Shown here piece by piece: positions 1 to 9,332 of a DNA stretch of 40,193 bases (the stretch's first letter is position 1; each line of letters begins with the position of its first letter). The stretch comes from Cupriavidus sp. UYMMa02A. GTDB taxonomy: Bacteria; Pseudomonadota; Gammaproteobacteria; Burkholderiales; Burkholderiaceae. Location: contig LRMT01000307.1 of NCBI GenBank assembly GCA_001725945.1, forward strand, positions 1 to 40,193, written 5' to 3'. A program made the translations under genes and the position numbers. Below the pieces are notes generated by a model. It worked only from the letters and a program-made list of their open reading frames with translations. It was not told the origin of the DNA and did not search any database.

Positions 1-43
1 GCGAGACGCATGGTGCTTGCCACTCGCCTGCCCTCCTCCCCCA

Positions 44-69
44 CCCCTCTCCCGCAAGCGGGAGAGGGG
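44..69. repeat. Perfect GC-rich hairpin downstream of the lipoprotein gene
   Basis: A 12-bp perfect inverted repeat (44-55 with 58-69) closes on a two-base AA loop. It lies about 50 bases beyond the stop of the minus-strand lipoprotein gene. There is no T-run, so it is not a classical intrinsic terminator. The form (CTCTCCC...GGGAGAG) resembles dispersed intergenic hairpins common in GC-rich proteobacteria. It may stabilise the 3' end of the mRNA; this role is inferred. Confidence 0.5.
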
Positions 70-116
70 AGCAAACCTTCAGGCGCGCGGCTTCATTGGC
101 AACCCGATGCAGCAGC

Positions 117-908
117 CTACTGCGACTTCTTCTTGCTCGTGCTCTTGCCGGACGACTTGGATGAGGTCGAAGACGCCTTGGCCGAGGACTTGCCCGACGA
201 ACTGCTCTTCGCCGAAGCCGTCGACGTGCTCTTGGACTTGCTACCCTTCGCACCCTTGCGGCTCTTGCTGGTGGCGTGGCTGGACGTCGCGACAGCCGGC
301 GCCGCCGCAGGCTCCGCGATGGTCGCACCGCTGCTGTCGAGCAGTTCGTACGCGAGCATCATGCCGTCGTCGTAGCCGCAGCGCACCTTGACGGGCTGCC
401 ACTGTTCCTCGCCACGGCGCTTGTGGGCCATCGCGGAGAAGGTCACCACGGAGGTCACCGGCACGGCCTGCTTGCCCTGCGAGAAACGGCCGCTCCACGG
501 TTCCACGGTGGCCTGGCCGCTGCCGAGCGCGCCGGTGGGGATCTTGAGTGCGTCGTAGGTGGCCGAGCGCGGCAGGACCCAGCTTGCGTGAGCTGCGCAG
601 TCGGCTACGTCGCTCGTGGCGCCCTCGGTCTTCATCAACTGCTCTCGCATCCGGGCGCGGTATTCGGCAAGGCTGACGCGGCCGCGGTCGGGCAGGGTGA
701 TGGTCTTGGTCGGCTCGGTAGCGGGCGCTGCCGGGGCGGCGGGCGCGGCGGCGGGTCGGGCAGGCGCGGCAGGGGCCGCGGACTGGCTGTTGGCATCGAT
801 GCCGTCAGCCGGCATGTTGGCGCAGCCCGCCAGCACCAACGCACCGGTGACTGCGGCAGCCAGCATGCTGAGGCGGCTGCCGATCAGGTCGGAAATTCGT
901 CGGATCAC
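117..908 (-). CDS. Uncharacterised lipoprotein with Lys/Ser-rich C-terminal tail
   Basis: I do not recognise the family with certainty. The product has a basic N-terminus, a short hydrophobic stretch and a lipobox ending LVLAGC, so export and lipidation at that Cys are likely. An Ala/Pro linker follows, then a folded region of about 120 residues with three Cys (DCAAHASWVLP and KVRCGYDDGMM). The last ~60 residues are almost only Ser, Lys, Ala, Thr and Gly, strongly basic and probably disordered. I chose the GTG at 908 because it gives the signal peptide an Arg-rich start; the ATG at 866 would leave almost no charged region, and a TTG at 947 is also in frame. It is transcribed alone. The tail could bind nucleic acid, LPS or cell wall, but that is only inference. 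Confidence 0.7.
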   Translation of the reverse strand: MIRRISDLIGSRLSMLAAAVTGALVLAGCANMPADGIDANSQSAAPAAPARPAAAPAAPAAPATEPTKTITLPDRGRVSLAEYRARMREQLMKTEGATSDVADCAAHASWVLPRSATYDALKIPTGALGSGQATVEPWSGRFSQGKQAVPVTSVVTFSAMAHKRRGEEQWQPVKVRCGYDDGMMLAYELLDSSGATIAEPAAAPAVATSSHATSKSRKGAKGSKSKSTSTASAKSSSSGKSSAKASSTSSKSSGKSTSKKKSQ

Positions 909-1069
909 GGTGTCTGTCTTGCCATTCCGGCAAGCGTGGGTTCGCAAAGGATTGCCATGATAGAGGAAACCTATCTTGCAAAGTTCCTAACTTTGTTACC
1001 CATTCTTCTAATGCACGAATGCCCGCTGGGCATTAACAGAAAGCCCGTGTGTTGTGCAACTGAGATGAA

Positions 1070-1095
1070 CCCGGATGCAGCGCGCTGCATCCGGG
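1070..1095. repeat. 26-bp perfect palindrome in the gap 909-1150
   Basis: Two 13-base arms (CCCGGATGCAGCG and its complement) meet without a loop. It sits in the only non-coding stretch between the lipoprotein gene and the 3' end of the N-formylglutamate amidohydrolase gene. It could end that minus-strand transcript, but no T-run follows on the minus strand. It could instead be a dispersed repeat or a protein-binding site. Nothing else was recognised in this gap. Confidence 0.5.
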
Positions 1096-1150
1096 CTACC
1101 TTGCGCCACGGCTCAGCGCAGCGAGCGAGCGGGCATGGAGTGCGTGAATT

Positions 1151-2002
1151 TCACCAACTCGTCGAGCAAGACGTGAGGTTATGCCGCAGCTTGGCAAAAC
1201 CGGCCGTGTGGCTCAGGCCCGCTTCGTCCATGTAGAGCTTGCGGTTGATCTCGAGCTGCAGGCTGTGGCGGCCGGCCTGCGGCTGTCCCACGACGCGCAC
1301 GATTTCCACACCCTTGTACGGGTGGTTGCGCCAGACGTCATAGCCCATGTCCTTGAGCACACCTTCGACGCGGTCGGTAAAGCGCTTGTCGCACGTGGTG
1401 CCGTCGCGGTCGCCCACGACGAAGTCCGGGTGCTGCAGCCCCGGAAACTCCGTGGCGTACTGGGCCGCCTGGCTCGGCATCGAATGGCAGTTGATGTGCC
1501 ATGCCGCGCCGTGTTCGGCAACGGCATGGTCGGCCAACTTCTGCAATTGCGCGTAGTAGGGCAGGTAGCAGCGGTTGATGCGCGACTGAACTTCTTCCAC
1601 GCTCAACTTGCGGTCGTAGATCGCTTCGCCGGTGTCGAGCACGCGCCAGACCAGGCCCTTGCCGAGGCGGGTCTTCGCCGTTTCCTGCTTCGCGCCGGGC
1701 CATGGCGCGTCGAGCAGAGCTTCGTCGATTTCCTCCAGCGCGCGGTTGGCGTCCAGGTAGCTGCGCGGGAAGCCCGCGCACAGCAGCGGAATGCCGCGTG
1801 ACGGTGCGCCGGCGTAGAGCTCGTCGACAAAGGTGTCTTCGGCCTGCCGCAGCAGCGGCAGGGGCAGGCTGGCATCCGGGCGGAAGTCGGTGGGATAGGT
1901 GGTGGCGCTGTGCGGCGAGTCAAGGAACAGCGCGCTCACGGGGCCTTCCGGCTGGTAGAGCTGGTACGGACTGTCCGCGCTCTTTCGGTCTGCTTCGGTC
2001 AT
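1151..2002 (-). CDS. N-formylglutamate amidohydrolase family protein
   Basis: This 283-residue protein matches the N-formylglutamate amidohydrolase (FGase) family, which hydrolyses N-formyl-glutamate and related N-formyl or acyl amino acids. Recognisable features are an early SPHS segment, RSYLDANR, a central WHINCHSMP block with likely metal-binding His, and RNHPYKG near the C-terminus. The length fits the family. The ATG at 2002 is chosen; a TTG at 2014 in the same frame is less likely. It follows the Bug-type binding protein by 12 bases and is probably co-transcribed with it. No other histidine-degradation gene is nearby, so I do not call it hutG; the binding protein suggests an imported substrate. 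Confidence 0.85.
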   Translation of the reverse strand: MTEADRKSADSPYQLYQPEGPVSALFLDSPHSATTYPTDFRPDASLPLPLLRQAEDTFVDELYAGAPSRGIPLLCAGFPRSYLDANRALEEIDEALLDAPWPGAKQETAKTRLGKGLVWRVLDTGEAIYDRKLSVEEVQSRINRCYLPYYAQLQKLADHAVAEHGAAWHINCHSMPSQAAQYATEFPGLQHPDFVVGDRDGTTCDKRFTDRVEGVLKDMGYDVWRNHPYKGVEIVRVVGQPQAGRHSLQLEINRKLYMDEAGLSHTAGFAKLRHNLTSCSTSW

Positions 2003-2014
2003 GGTGCTGCGCAA

Positions 2015-3001
2015 TCAGTCGAGGGAGATCTTGGCTGCGGCGGCCACGCGCTTGTTCTTGGCCACTTCGCTCTTGATCTGCGCGGCAAACTGCGCAGGCG
2101 AGTTGCCGATCGGCGTGGCGCCCAGCTTTTCCAGTTTAGCCTTCACCTCGGGCAACGCCAGCACCTTGATGGCGGCCGCGTTCAGCTTGTTCTGCAGGTC
2201 GGCCGGCAGATTCGCCGGGGCGATCAGGCCAAACCATGCGGCATCGTTGACTTCCGGCAGGCCGAGTTCGGCGAACGTCGGCACGTTAGGCAGGGCGGCG
2301 ACGCGCTTGGGCGCGGCCACGGCTAGCGCGCGCAGCTTGCCGCCTTCGATGAACGGCAGCGACGACGGCAGGTTGTCGAACAGCACCTGGACCTGGCCGG
2401 CGAGCGCATCGTTCAGCGCCGGGCCCACGCCCTTGTACGGCACGTGCAGCAGTTCGGTCTTGCTGCTCATCTTGAACAGCTCGCCCATCATGTGCGACAC
2501 GCTGCCGTTGCCGGCCGAGCCATAGGCCAGCTTATTGGGCTGCGCGTGCGCAAGCGCGATGAAGGACTTCATGTCGGTGGCCTTCACCGCCGGGTTGATG
2601 CTCATCACGTTGGGAACCGAAGCCAGGTTCGTGATGGTCGTGAAGTCCTTGGTGGCGTCATACGACAGGCGCGGATACACCGCTGGGTTGATGCCGTGCG
2701 TCGAGGCCGTGGCGATGCCGAGCGTGTACCCATCCGGTGCGGCCTTGGCCAGGTAGCCGGTACCGATGCTGCCGCCCGCGCCGCCGCGGTTGTCCACCAC
2801 CACGGTCTGGCCGAGCTGCTGGCCAAGCTTGTCGGCGACGATGCGCGCCACGATGTCGGTCGTGCCGCCGGCCGGGAAGGGCACCACAAGCGTGATCGGC
2901 TTGGTCGGGTAGTTGGACTGGGCGGCGGCAGGCAGGACGGCGCCGGCGGCAATGGCGGCCGAGGCTGCGGCGAGGACGCGGAAGAGTTGTCGACGTTGCA
3001 T
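2015..3001 (-). CDS. Bug/TctC-family extracytoplasmic solute-binding protein
   Basis: A 328-residue periplasmic binding protein of the Bug (TctC-like) family, expanded in Burkholderiales and usually binding carboxylates or amino acids. The start at 3001 gives MQRRQLFR, a hydrophobic segment and Ala-rich cleavage region, then the family signature YPTKPITLVVPFPAGGTTD and later LHVPYKGVGPALND. The upstream ATG at 3067 would add 22 residues before the signal peptide and is rejected. It is followed by the formylglutamate amidohydrolase gene, probably in one operon, and diverges from a LysR gene. No TctAB membrane genes are nearby, which is normal for orphan Bug proteins. The ligand is unknown; an N-acylated amino acid would suit the neighbour. 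Confidence 0.9.
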   Translation of the reverse strand: MQRRQLFRVLAAASAAIAAGAVLPAAAQSNYPTKPITLVVPFPAGGTTDIVARIVADKLGQQLGQTVVVDNRGGAGGSIGTGYLAKAAPDGYTLGIATASTHGINPAVYPRLSYDATKDFTTITNLASVPNVMSINPAVKATDMKSFIALAHAQPNKLAYGSAGNGSVSHMMGELFKMSSKTELLHVPYKGVGPALNDALAGQVQVLFDNLPSSLPFIEGGKLRALAVAAPKRVAALPNVPTFAELGLPEVNDAAWFGLIAPANLPADLQNKLNAAAIKVLALPEVKAKLEKLGATPIGNSPAQFAAQIKSEVAKNKRVAAAAKISLD

Positions 3002-3130
3002 GGTTCTTGCGAAGAAGGAGTCTGAAAGGGGAGAAAAGCGGCTTCCCGATTCTGCGCGCGCGGGCAAGGCGCCGGCAAACGAATTAAAATCGCACGGTCA
3101 TTCCATTTGGTCGTGAAGTTGAGGTGATGT

Positions 3131-4032
3131 ATGCGGCGTATGATGCCGTCGATGACCGAATTGCAAGCGTTCGAGGCCGCGGCCCGGCACAGCAGCTTTA
3201 CCGCTGCGGCCCGCGACCTCCATGTGACGCAGGGTGCCGTCAGCAAGCAGGTGCGCAGCTTGGAATCGCTGCTTGGCGTGGAGCTGTTCGAGCGCGTGCG
3301 GCAGCGGCTGGTGCTGACCCCGGCCGGGGTGCGGTACCTGGAACGCATCGGGCCCACGCTGGACGAGATCGAAGCCGCGACGGTGGAGGCGGCCGGCCGC
3401 GAGCAACAGGCCGGGACCCTCCATATCGCGAGCATGCCCACGCTGGGTGCCAAATGGCTGATCCCGAGGCTGCCGCAGTTTTTTGCGCGGCACCCCGAAG
3501 TCAGGCTGGAGTTCATCCCGCACGCACAGGGCTATGTATTCGCCGAGCCCGACCTGGACGCGGCAATCCGCTTCGGCGTCGGTATCTGGCCCGGAAGCCT
3601 GGCGGACTACATGATCGGCCGGGAAATCGTGCCAGTCTGCCGGCCCGGCCTGCTCGCCGGCCATCCGGACGGCGGCGTGACGGCGCCGTCCGATCTGCTG
3701 CAATATCCCCTGCTGCACCACACGACGGTGCCGGAAGCCTGGCCCGACTGGTTCGCCGAGCTTGGCGTGCCAACGCGCGACGCATGGGCCGGGGCCCGCT
3801 TCGACCAGTTCTCGCTGCTTACGCAAGCAGCGTTGTCGGGCTTGGCGTCGCGCTGATCCCGCGTTGCCTGATCGAAGAGGAACTGGCCAACGGCGCGCTG
3901 GTGGTTGCGCATCCCGCGCGGGTACTGAGCAACAAGGGCTACTACCTGTGCTATCCCGAGCACAAGCAGCATCTGCCGGCGCTGCAGACCTTCCGCGCCT
4001 GGCTGATGGAGGGCACCGACGCGCGCGGCTGA
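3131..4032 (+). pseudogene. LysR-family regulator (GcvA/AmpR-like), one frameshift
   Basis: The N-terminus carries the LysR winged-helix motif (LQAFEAAARHSSFTAAARDLHVTQGAVSKQ), followed by a substrate-binding domain of the GcvA/AmpR type (about 300 residues in total). The frame breaks near 3835. Adding one G to the GCGTTGTCGGG stretch restores QAAVVGLGVALIPR and runs to the stop at 4032, so a single base is missing and the error is probably technical. A GAGGTG ribosome site precedes the ATG at 3131. It diverges from the Bug/amidohydrolase pair, the usual arrangement for a LysR protein and its target, so it probably controls them; the 129-base gap would hold its operators. The inducer is unknown. 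Confidence 0.85.
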
Positions 4033-4038
4033 ATGGAA

Positions 4039-4062
4039 AAGAGGCGCTCTGTTGCGCCTCTT
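4039..4062. terminator. Bidirectional terminator between convergent LysR and VWA genes
   Basis: A 9-bp perfect stem (4039-4047 with 4054-4062, AAGAGGCGC) with a six-base loop lies in the 49-base gap between two converging genes. A-rich sequence on the left supplies a short U-run for the minus-strand transcript; the plus-strand T-run is weak. Confidence 0.6.
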
Positions 4063-4081
4063 ATCCCGTTCTTCCGTTCCC

Positions 4082-5257
4082 TTACTTCGACAACACCTTC
4101 ATCGCCGACTCCAGCCCCGCCAGCGTGACCGGATACATGCGTCCCTTCATCAGCTGGTTGATGACCGTGATCGACTGCCGGTATTGCCACAGGCCTTCCG
4201 GCTCCGGGTTGAGCCAGACGAAATGCGGGAACTGCTCGGTCATCCGGTTCAGCCACACCGAGCCGGCCTCGGCGTTGTTGTACTCGACCGAGCCGCCTGG
4301 CTGCAGGATCTCGTACGGGCTCATGGTGGCGTCGCCGACGAAGATGATCTTGTAGTCCGGTGTGTACTTGTGCAGCAGGTCCCACGTCGCCAGTTTTTCG
4401 GCATGGCGGCGGCGGTTGTTGCGCCACACATGGTCGTACAGGCAGTTGTGGAAGTAGTAGTACTCCAGGTGCTTGAACTCGGTCTTTGTGGCCGAGAACA
4501 GTTCCTCGACGCGCTTGATGTGGTCGTCCATCGAGCCGCCCACGTCCATCAGCATCAGCACCTTGACCTTGTTGTGGCGCTCGGGCCGCAGCTTGATGTC
4601 GAGCAGGCCGGCGTTGGCCGCGGTGGCGTGGATGGTGTCATCCAGATCCAGTTCGGTGTCGGCGCCTTCGCGCGCGAAACGCCGCAGGCGGCGCAACGCT
4701 ACCTTGATGTTGCGCGTGCCGAGTTCGACCTGGTCGTCATAGTCCTTGTAGGTGCGCGCATCCCACACCTTGATCGCGGTGCGGTTGCCCTTGGACGGTC
4801 CGCCGATGCGGATGCCCTCCGGGTTGTAGCCGCCATGCCCGAACGGCGAGGTGCCGCCCGTGCCGATCCACTTGTTGCCGCCTTCGTGCTTTTCCTTCTG
4901 CTCTTCGAGCAGTTGCTTCAGGCGCTCCATGAGCTTGTCGAGCCCACCCATGGCCTCGATCTTGGCCTTTTCCTCGGGCGAGAGCTCGCGCTCGAGCGTC
5001 TTCTGCAGCCAGTCGAGCGGAATGTCGGACTTCCAGTCGACCAGGCTTTCCACGCCCTTGAAGTAGGCGCCGAAGGTCTGGTCAAACTTGTCGAAGTGCT
5101 TCTCGTCCTTGACCAGCGTCATGCGCGCCAGGTAGTAGAACTCGTCGATCGACGGCGAGATGACCTGGGCCTTGAGCGCTTCGAGCATGGTCAGGTATTC
5201 CTTGACCGAGACTGGCAGCTTGGCGTGGCGCAGCGAGAAGAAGAAATCGATCAGCAT
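4082..5257 (-). CDS. VWA-domain protein (CoxE/YehP-like) of a MoxR operon
   Basis: 391 residues. The C-terminal half is a von Willebrand factor A domain starting near residue 230, with a metal-site motif DVGGS (238-242) in place of the usual DxSxS: Gly occupies the first Ser position. The N-terminal half is helical and charged (LDKLMERLKQLLEEQKEK), then a Gly-rich segment. Such proteins work as adaptors for MoxR AAA ATPases, which insert metal cofactors or remodel complexes. The MoxR gene lies upstream in the same operon, separated by a GNAT gene. The client is not shown by the neighbours; no Cox, methanol dehydrogenase or nitric oxide reductase genes are present. No signal peptide, so cytoplasmic. 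Confidence 0.85.
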   Translation of the reverse strand: MLIDFFFSLRHAKLPVSVKEYLTMLEALKAQVISPSIDEFYYLARMTLVKDEKHFDKFDQTFGAYFKGVESLVDWKSDIPLDWLQKTLERELSPEEKAKIEAMGGLDKLMERLKQLLEEQKEKHEGGNKWIGTGGTSPFGHGGYNPEGIRIGGPSKGNRTAIKVWDARTYKDYDDQVELGTRNIKVALRRLRRFAREGADTELDLDDTIHATAANAGLLDIKLRPERHNKVKVLMLMDVGGSMDDHIKRVEELFSATKTEFKHLEYYYFHNCLYDHVWRNNRRRHAEKLATWDLLHKYTPDYKIIFVGDATMSPYEILQPGGSVEYNNAEAGSVWLNRMTEQFPHFVWLNPEPEGLWQYRQSITVINQLMKGRMYPVTLAGLESAMKVLSK

Positions 5258-5288
5258 GATGCCTCGCGATCAGTGGCAGCAGCGCGCG

Positions 5289-5881
5289 TCAGCGCGGCCG
5301 CTCGAGCTGGAATTGCAGGTGATTGCGCACCGCCGGCCATTCGCTGGCGATGATCGAGAACACCACGGTGTCGCGCAGCGAGCCGTCCGGCATGCGCTGG
5401 TGGTTGCGCAGCACGCCGTCCTGCTTGGCGCCAAGGCGCGCAATGGCCGCGCGACTCTGGTGGTTCATCCAGTGCGTGCGGAATTCCACGGCGATGCATT
5501 CGAGCTGTTCGAACGCATGACGCAGCAGCATCAGCTTGCACTCGGTGTTCAGCGGCGTGCGCTGGACCCGGCGCGCGTACCAGGTGGAGCCGATCTCCAG
5601 GCGCCGGTTGGCCGCGTCGATGTTCATGTAGGTCGTCATGCCCGCCAGCTCCCCGTTGGCGTCGCGCACCGCGAACGGCTGCATCGAGCCCTGTTCCTGC
5701 AGGCCCAGGCGCCGCGCGATTTCGGCTTCCATGCGCTCGGGCGCGGGCACGCTGGTGTACCAGAGCTTCCACAGCTCGCCATCGTCGGCGGCGGCGCGCA
5801 GGCCTTCCGCATGTTCGGGCCTGAGCGGCTCGAGCGTGGCGTGTTGGCCCGACAGCGTGACGGGTTGGATGAAAGCGCTCA

Positions 5882-5882
<1 letters not shown>
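5289..5882 (-). CDS. GNAT-family N-acetyltransferase (RimJ/RimL-like)
   Basis: 197 residues with the RimJ/RimL layout: an opening VTLSGQHATLEPLRPEH segment, a central strand NIDAANRRLEIGSTWYA, and TECKLMLLRHAFEQLECIAVEFRTHWMNHQSRAAIARLGA, which supplies the acetyl-CoA-binding helix. These enzymes transfer acetyl from acetyl-CoA to protein N-termini or small amines. Its start codon overlaps the stop of the MoxR gene (TGATG), so the two are translationally coupled. A GNAT between the ATPase and its VWA partner is unusual and might act on the same complex. Substrate unknown; cytoplasmic. Confidence 0.85.
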
Positions 5883-6781
<899 letters not shown>

Positions 6782-7000
6782 GAGGCAACCTGAGGTGACG
6801 GCTGGAATCTGGCCGGATTAGGCCGGGCGGATTCGGCCGGAGCGTGTTTAGCGCAGTCTCTTCGCGCTGTCACGCGCGCTTTCATTATCAAAACCGGATT
6901 CGCGAACGGTCGTTCGTAATCCCTGAATGGACGAGTATAAAAGACCTTTGCGGTTCGTGTTGGGCCCGGCTGACATCCGGGTCGCGCCGCGGGCGGTTGC

Positions 7001-7030
7001 TGGACTGTCAGGTGTCGCCTGCTGTACAAT
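7001..7030 (+). promoter_or_regulatory. Candidate sigma70 promoter for the cytochrome pair, in the gap 6782-7295
   Basis: TGGACT (7001-7006), 18 bases, TACAAT (7025-7030) forms a plausible promoter. It would give a leader of about 260 bases before the first cytochrome gene. The 514-base gap must also hold the divergent MoxR promoter. I saw no gene, riboswitch or small RNA I could name in it. Confidence 0.35.
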
Positions 7031-7295
7031 GCGGCGGTTTGACGCGCCCCCACGTTCAGTTCTCCAGTATCCGGCAGTCCGCGTTCAGAAGCACCTGCGG
7101 TCCGTCCGGGTCGCGGTGATTGCGAGAGGTGGTCCCAGAATGGTGTTCCACATCCCGGCAAAGAACCGGATGCGACATGTCTGGCGGGTTACTCACTGGC
7201 TCACCAGCTGCCAGGCTCCCCGCAGAAGCATTCTGAGACCGTCTCCGCCCGACAGGGCAGGTCACGCACGGTTTAACTTCCAATCCGCTAATACA

Positions 7296-7643
7296 ATGAA
7301 AAAGCTCCTCACGATGGTGGTGCTGGGCGCGGCTGCAACGGCAGCGCTGGCACAGGAAGTCAAGGGCAATGGAGACGCTGCCAAGGACAAGGTTGCGATG
7401 TGCATCGGATGCCACGGCATTCCGGGCTACCGTGCGTCGTTCCCCGAAGTCTATGAGGTGCCGATGCTGGGCGGCCAGAGCGCCAAGTACATCGAGAATG
7501 CGCTGAAGTCCTACCAGAAGGGCGATCGCAAGCATCCGACCATGCGCGGGGTTGCCGCCTCGCTGACCGATCAGGACATCGCCGACGTGGCTGCCTACTA
7601 CTCGCAGCAGAAGGGCGGCTCGCAGAACAACACCCTCAAGTAA
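7296..7643 (+). CDS. Small class I cytochrome c (periplasmic, monoheme)
   Basis: 115 residues. An N-terminal signal peptide (MKKLLTMVVLGAAATAALAQ) sends it to the periplasm. The heme motif CIGCH is at 36-40, and Met57 in YEVPMLGGQ is the likely sixth ligand. The fold resembles one half of a cytochrome c4/c553 type protein. The frame is open far upstream, but the ATG at 7296 gives a clean signal peptide. A second monoheme cytochrome follows after 13 bases, so the two form one transcript and probably act as electron carriers for a terminal oxidase or dehydrogenase. No partner enzyme is in this window. Confidence 0.9.
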   Translation: MKKLLTMVVLGAAATAALAQEVKGNGDAAKDKVAMCIGCHGIPGYRASFPEVYEVPMLGGQSAKYIENALKSYQKGDRKHPTMRGVAASLTDQDIADVAAYYSQQKGGSQNNTLK

Positions 7644-7656
7644 GAGACACCGGATC

Positions 7657-8055
7657 ATGAAGACGCTTCAGACGCTTTCGTTCGCGATTGGCGCACTCGT
7701 GCTGGGTGCCTCCGCCGCAACCGCCTCGGCGGCCGATCTTGCCGCCGGCAAGGCGCTGGTGGAAAAGGGCAACTGCGTGGCCTGCCACGGCCAGGGGTTG
7801 AACGCGCCGATTTCGCCGGACTATCCCAAGCTGGCCGGCCAGCATGCCGACTATCTCTACCACGCGCTGCTGTCGTACCAGGTTTCGGGCGTGCCGCAGG
7901 TGGGCCGCTCCAACGCGATCATGGCCGGCCAGGTCAACGCCAATCCGGCCGTCACCGGCAAGGATGGCAAGCCGCGTCCGTTCACGCGCAAGGAGTTGAA
8001 GGATATCGCCGCGTACATCGAATCGCTGCCGGGCGACCTGGTGCTGAAGAAGTAA
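7657..8055 (+). CDS. Small class I cytochrome c (periplasmic, monoheme)
   Basis: 132 residues with a signal peptide ending near ASAADLAAG. The heme-binding motif CVACH is at 40-44; a Met in AIMAGQV is a candidate axial ligand. It shares with the preceding cytochrome the pattern PxLxGQxAxYxxxAL typical of c4/c5-like proteins, so the pair may have come from duplication or from splitting of a diheme c4. It ends the transcript: a strong terminator lies 26 bases downstream. Electron transfer in the periplasm is expected; the partners are unknown. Confidence 0.9.
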   Translation: MKTLQTLSFAIGALVLGASAATASAADLAAGKALVEKGNCVACHGQGLNAPISPDYPKLAGQHADYLYHALLSYQVSGVPQVGRSNAIMAGQVNANPAVTGKDGKPRPFTRKELKDIAAYIESLPGDLVLKK

Positions 8056-8080
8056 GCCGCTCGCCGGTCATCAGCAATAA

Positions 8081-8109
8081 AAAAACCGCTTCTGCACGAA
8101 GCGGTTTTT
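8081..8109. terminator. Intrinsic terminator, bidirectional
   Basis: A perfect 12-bp stem (8081-8092 with 8098-8109) with a five-base loop, beginning in A-run and ending in T-run, so it works in both directions. It separates the cytochrome pair (plus) from the end of aroG (minus). Confidence 0.9.
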
Positions 8110-8147
8110 ATTGTCCTGAGCGCGGGAGCAATACCCGCGTCGCGTGC

Positions 8148-9225
8148 TCAGTTGCCGCTGCCGCTCGCCAGCCGGCGTGCCTTGACGGCCTCGGCCAGCG
8201 TTTCCAGCACCTTGACCGAATCGTCCCAGCCGATGCACGCGTCGGTCACGGACTGCCCGTAGGTCAGCGATTCCACCGGCGTGCCCTGGGCATGATCCTG
8301 GCGGCCCGCCACGAGGTGCGATTCGACCATCACGCCGACGATGCGGTCGTCGCCGGCGGCGAGCTGGCGGCCGATGTCCTCACACACGGGGATCTGGTTC
8401 TCATGCTTCTTGCTGCTGTTGGCGTGCGAGGCATCGATCATCAGGCGCGCGGCCAGGCCGGACTTGGCGATGGCGTCGCAAGCTTCCTGCACGCTGGCGG
8501 CATCGTAGTTCGGCGCTTGCCGCCGCGCAGGATGATGTGGCAGTCCTCGTTGCCCGAGGTCGACACGATCGCCGAGTGGCCGCCCTTGGTCACCGACAGG
8601 AAATGGTGCGGCTGCGACGCGGCCTTGATTGCATCCACGGCGATCTTCACGTTGCCGTCGGTACCGTTCTTGAAGCCGACCGGGCACGACAGTCCCGATG
8701 CGAGCTCGCGGTGCACCTGCGATTCCGTCGTGCGCGCGCCGATGCGCCCCAGCTCACCAGGTCGGCGATGTACTGCGGGCTGATCATGTCCAGGTACTCG
8801 GTGCCGGTCGGAACGCCCAGCTCGCTGATGTTCAGCAGCAGCTCGCGCGCCGTGCGCAGGCCATCGTTGATCTTGAAGCTGCCGTCCATGAACGGGTCGT
8901 TGATCAGGCCCTTCCAGCCCACCGTGGTGCGCGGCTTCTCGAAGTAGACCCGCATCACGATTTCCAGCTCATTGGCGAAGCGCTCGCGCTGTACCTTGAG
9001 CAGCTTCGCGTATTCGAGCGCGGCCTTGGTGTCATGAATCGAGCAGGGGCCGATGATGACGATCAGGCGGTCATCCATGCCGTGCAGGATGCGGTGCATG
9101 GACTGGCGCGCGGCGTAGATCACGTCCGAAGCCTTTTCGGAGCATGCGAACTCGCGGATCAGGTGCGCGGGCGGCAGCAGCTCCTTGAGTTCACGGATGC
9201 GCAGGTCGTCGGTGTTCTTCAGCAT
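8148..9225 (-). pseudogene. aroG: 3-deoxy-7-phosphoheptulonate (DAHP) synthase, class I, two frameshifts
   Basis: The first enzyme of the shikimate pathway, joining phosphoenolpyruvate and erythrose 4-phosphate. Joined, the three frame segments give about 359 residues of the class I AroF/G/H type, with LIVIIGPCSIHD, RVYFEKPRTTVGWKGLINDP, GFKNGTDGN and MIDASHANSSKK as family blocks. The frame breaks near 8745 (SWGA to IGARTTES needs one more base) and near 8520 (one C missing in the GCGCC run before GKRPNYDAAS). Both are single missing bases, so errors are likely. The start at 9225 gives MLKNTDDLRIRE. Upstream lies a Phe/Tyr-codon leader peptide and terminator, so expression is probably set by Phe/Tyr supply. 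The isozyme is therefore likely a Phe/Tyr-controlled one. Confidence 0.93.
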
Positions 9226-9301
9226 GATGGGTCCGGTCTTGTGAGGTCGTGGGTGTTGTCTGGGTGAAGCGAGCAAAAAAAGCAGGAAAAAATGCGGGTA
9301 T

Positions 9302-9332
9302 AAAAAAACCGCCAGTCTTGCTGGCGGTTTTT
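9302..9332 (-). terminator. Attenuator terminator in the aroG leader
   Basis: On the minus strand a perfect 12-bp stem (9332-9321 with 9315-9304, loop CAAGA) is followed by a run of Ts, an intrinsic terminator 77 bases before the aroG start. It begins 18 bases after the stop codon of the leader peptide. Its 5' arm can pair instead with an upstream segment. With A-runs on the other side it could also stop plus-strand transcripts, but no gene there needs it. Confidence 0.85.

Noticed and set aside
4052..5353. 433-codon plus-strand frame across the VWA gene
   Set aside because: The minus strand carries a complete VWA protein with metal motif; the plus translation is compositionally biased and unrecognisable.
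7031..7295. Possible thiamin-type riboswitch because of a CTGAGA string near 7237
   Set aside because: The remaining conserved blocks are missing and the downstream genes are cytochromes.
9302..9332. Reading the hairpin simply as the end of the tldD transcript
   Set aside because: It lies about 290 bases beyond tldD, after a new promoter and a Phe/Tyr leader frame, and its arm has an exact competing partner; the attenuator reading explains more. It may still also stop tldD read-through.
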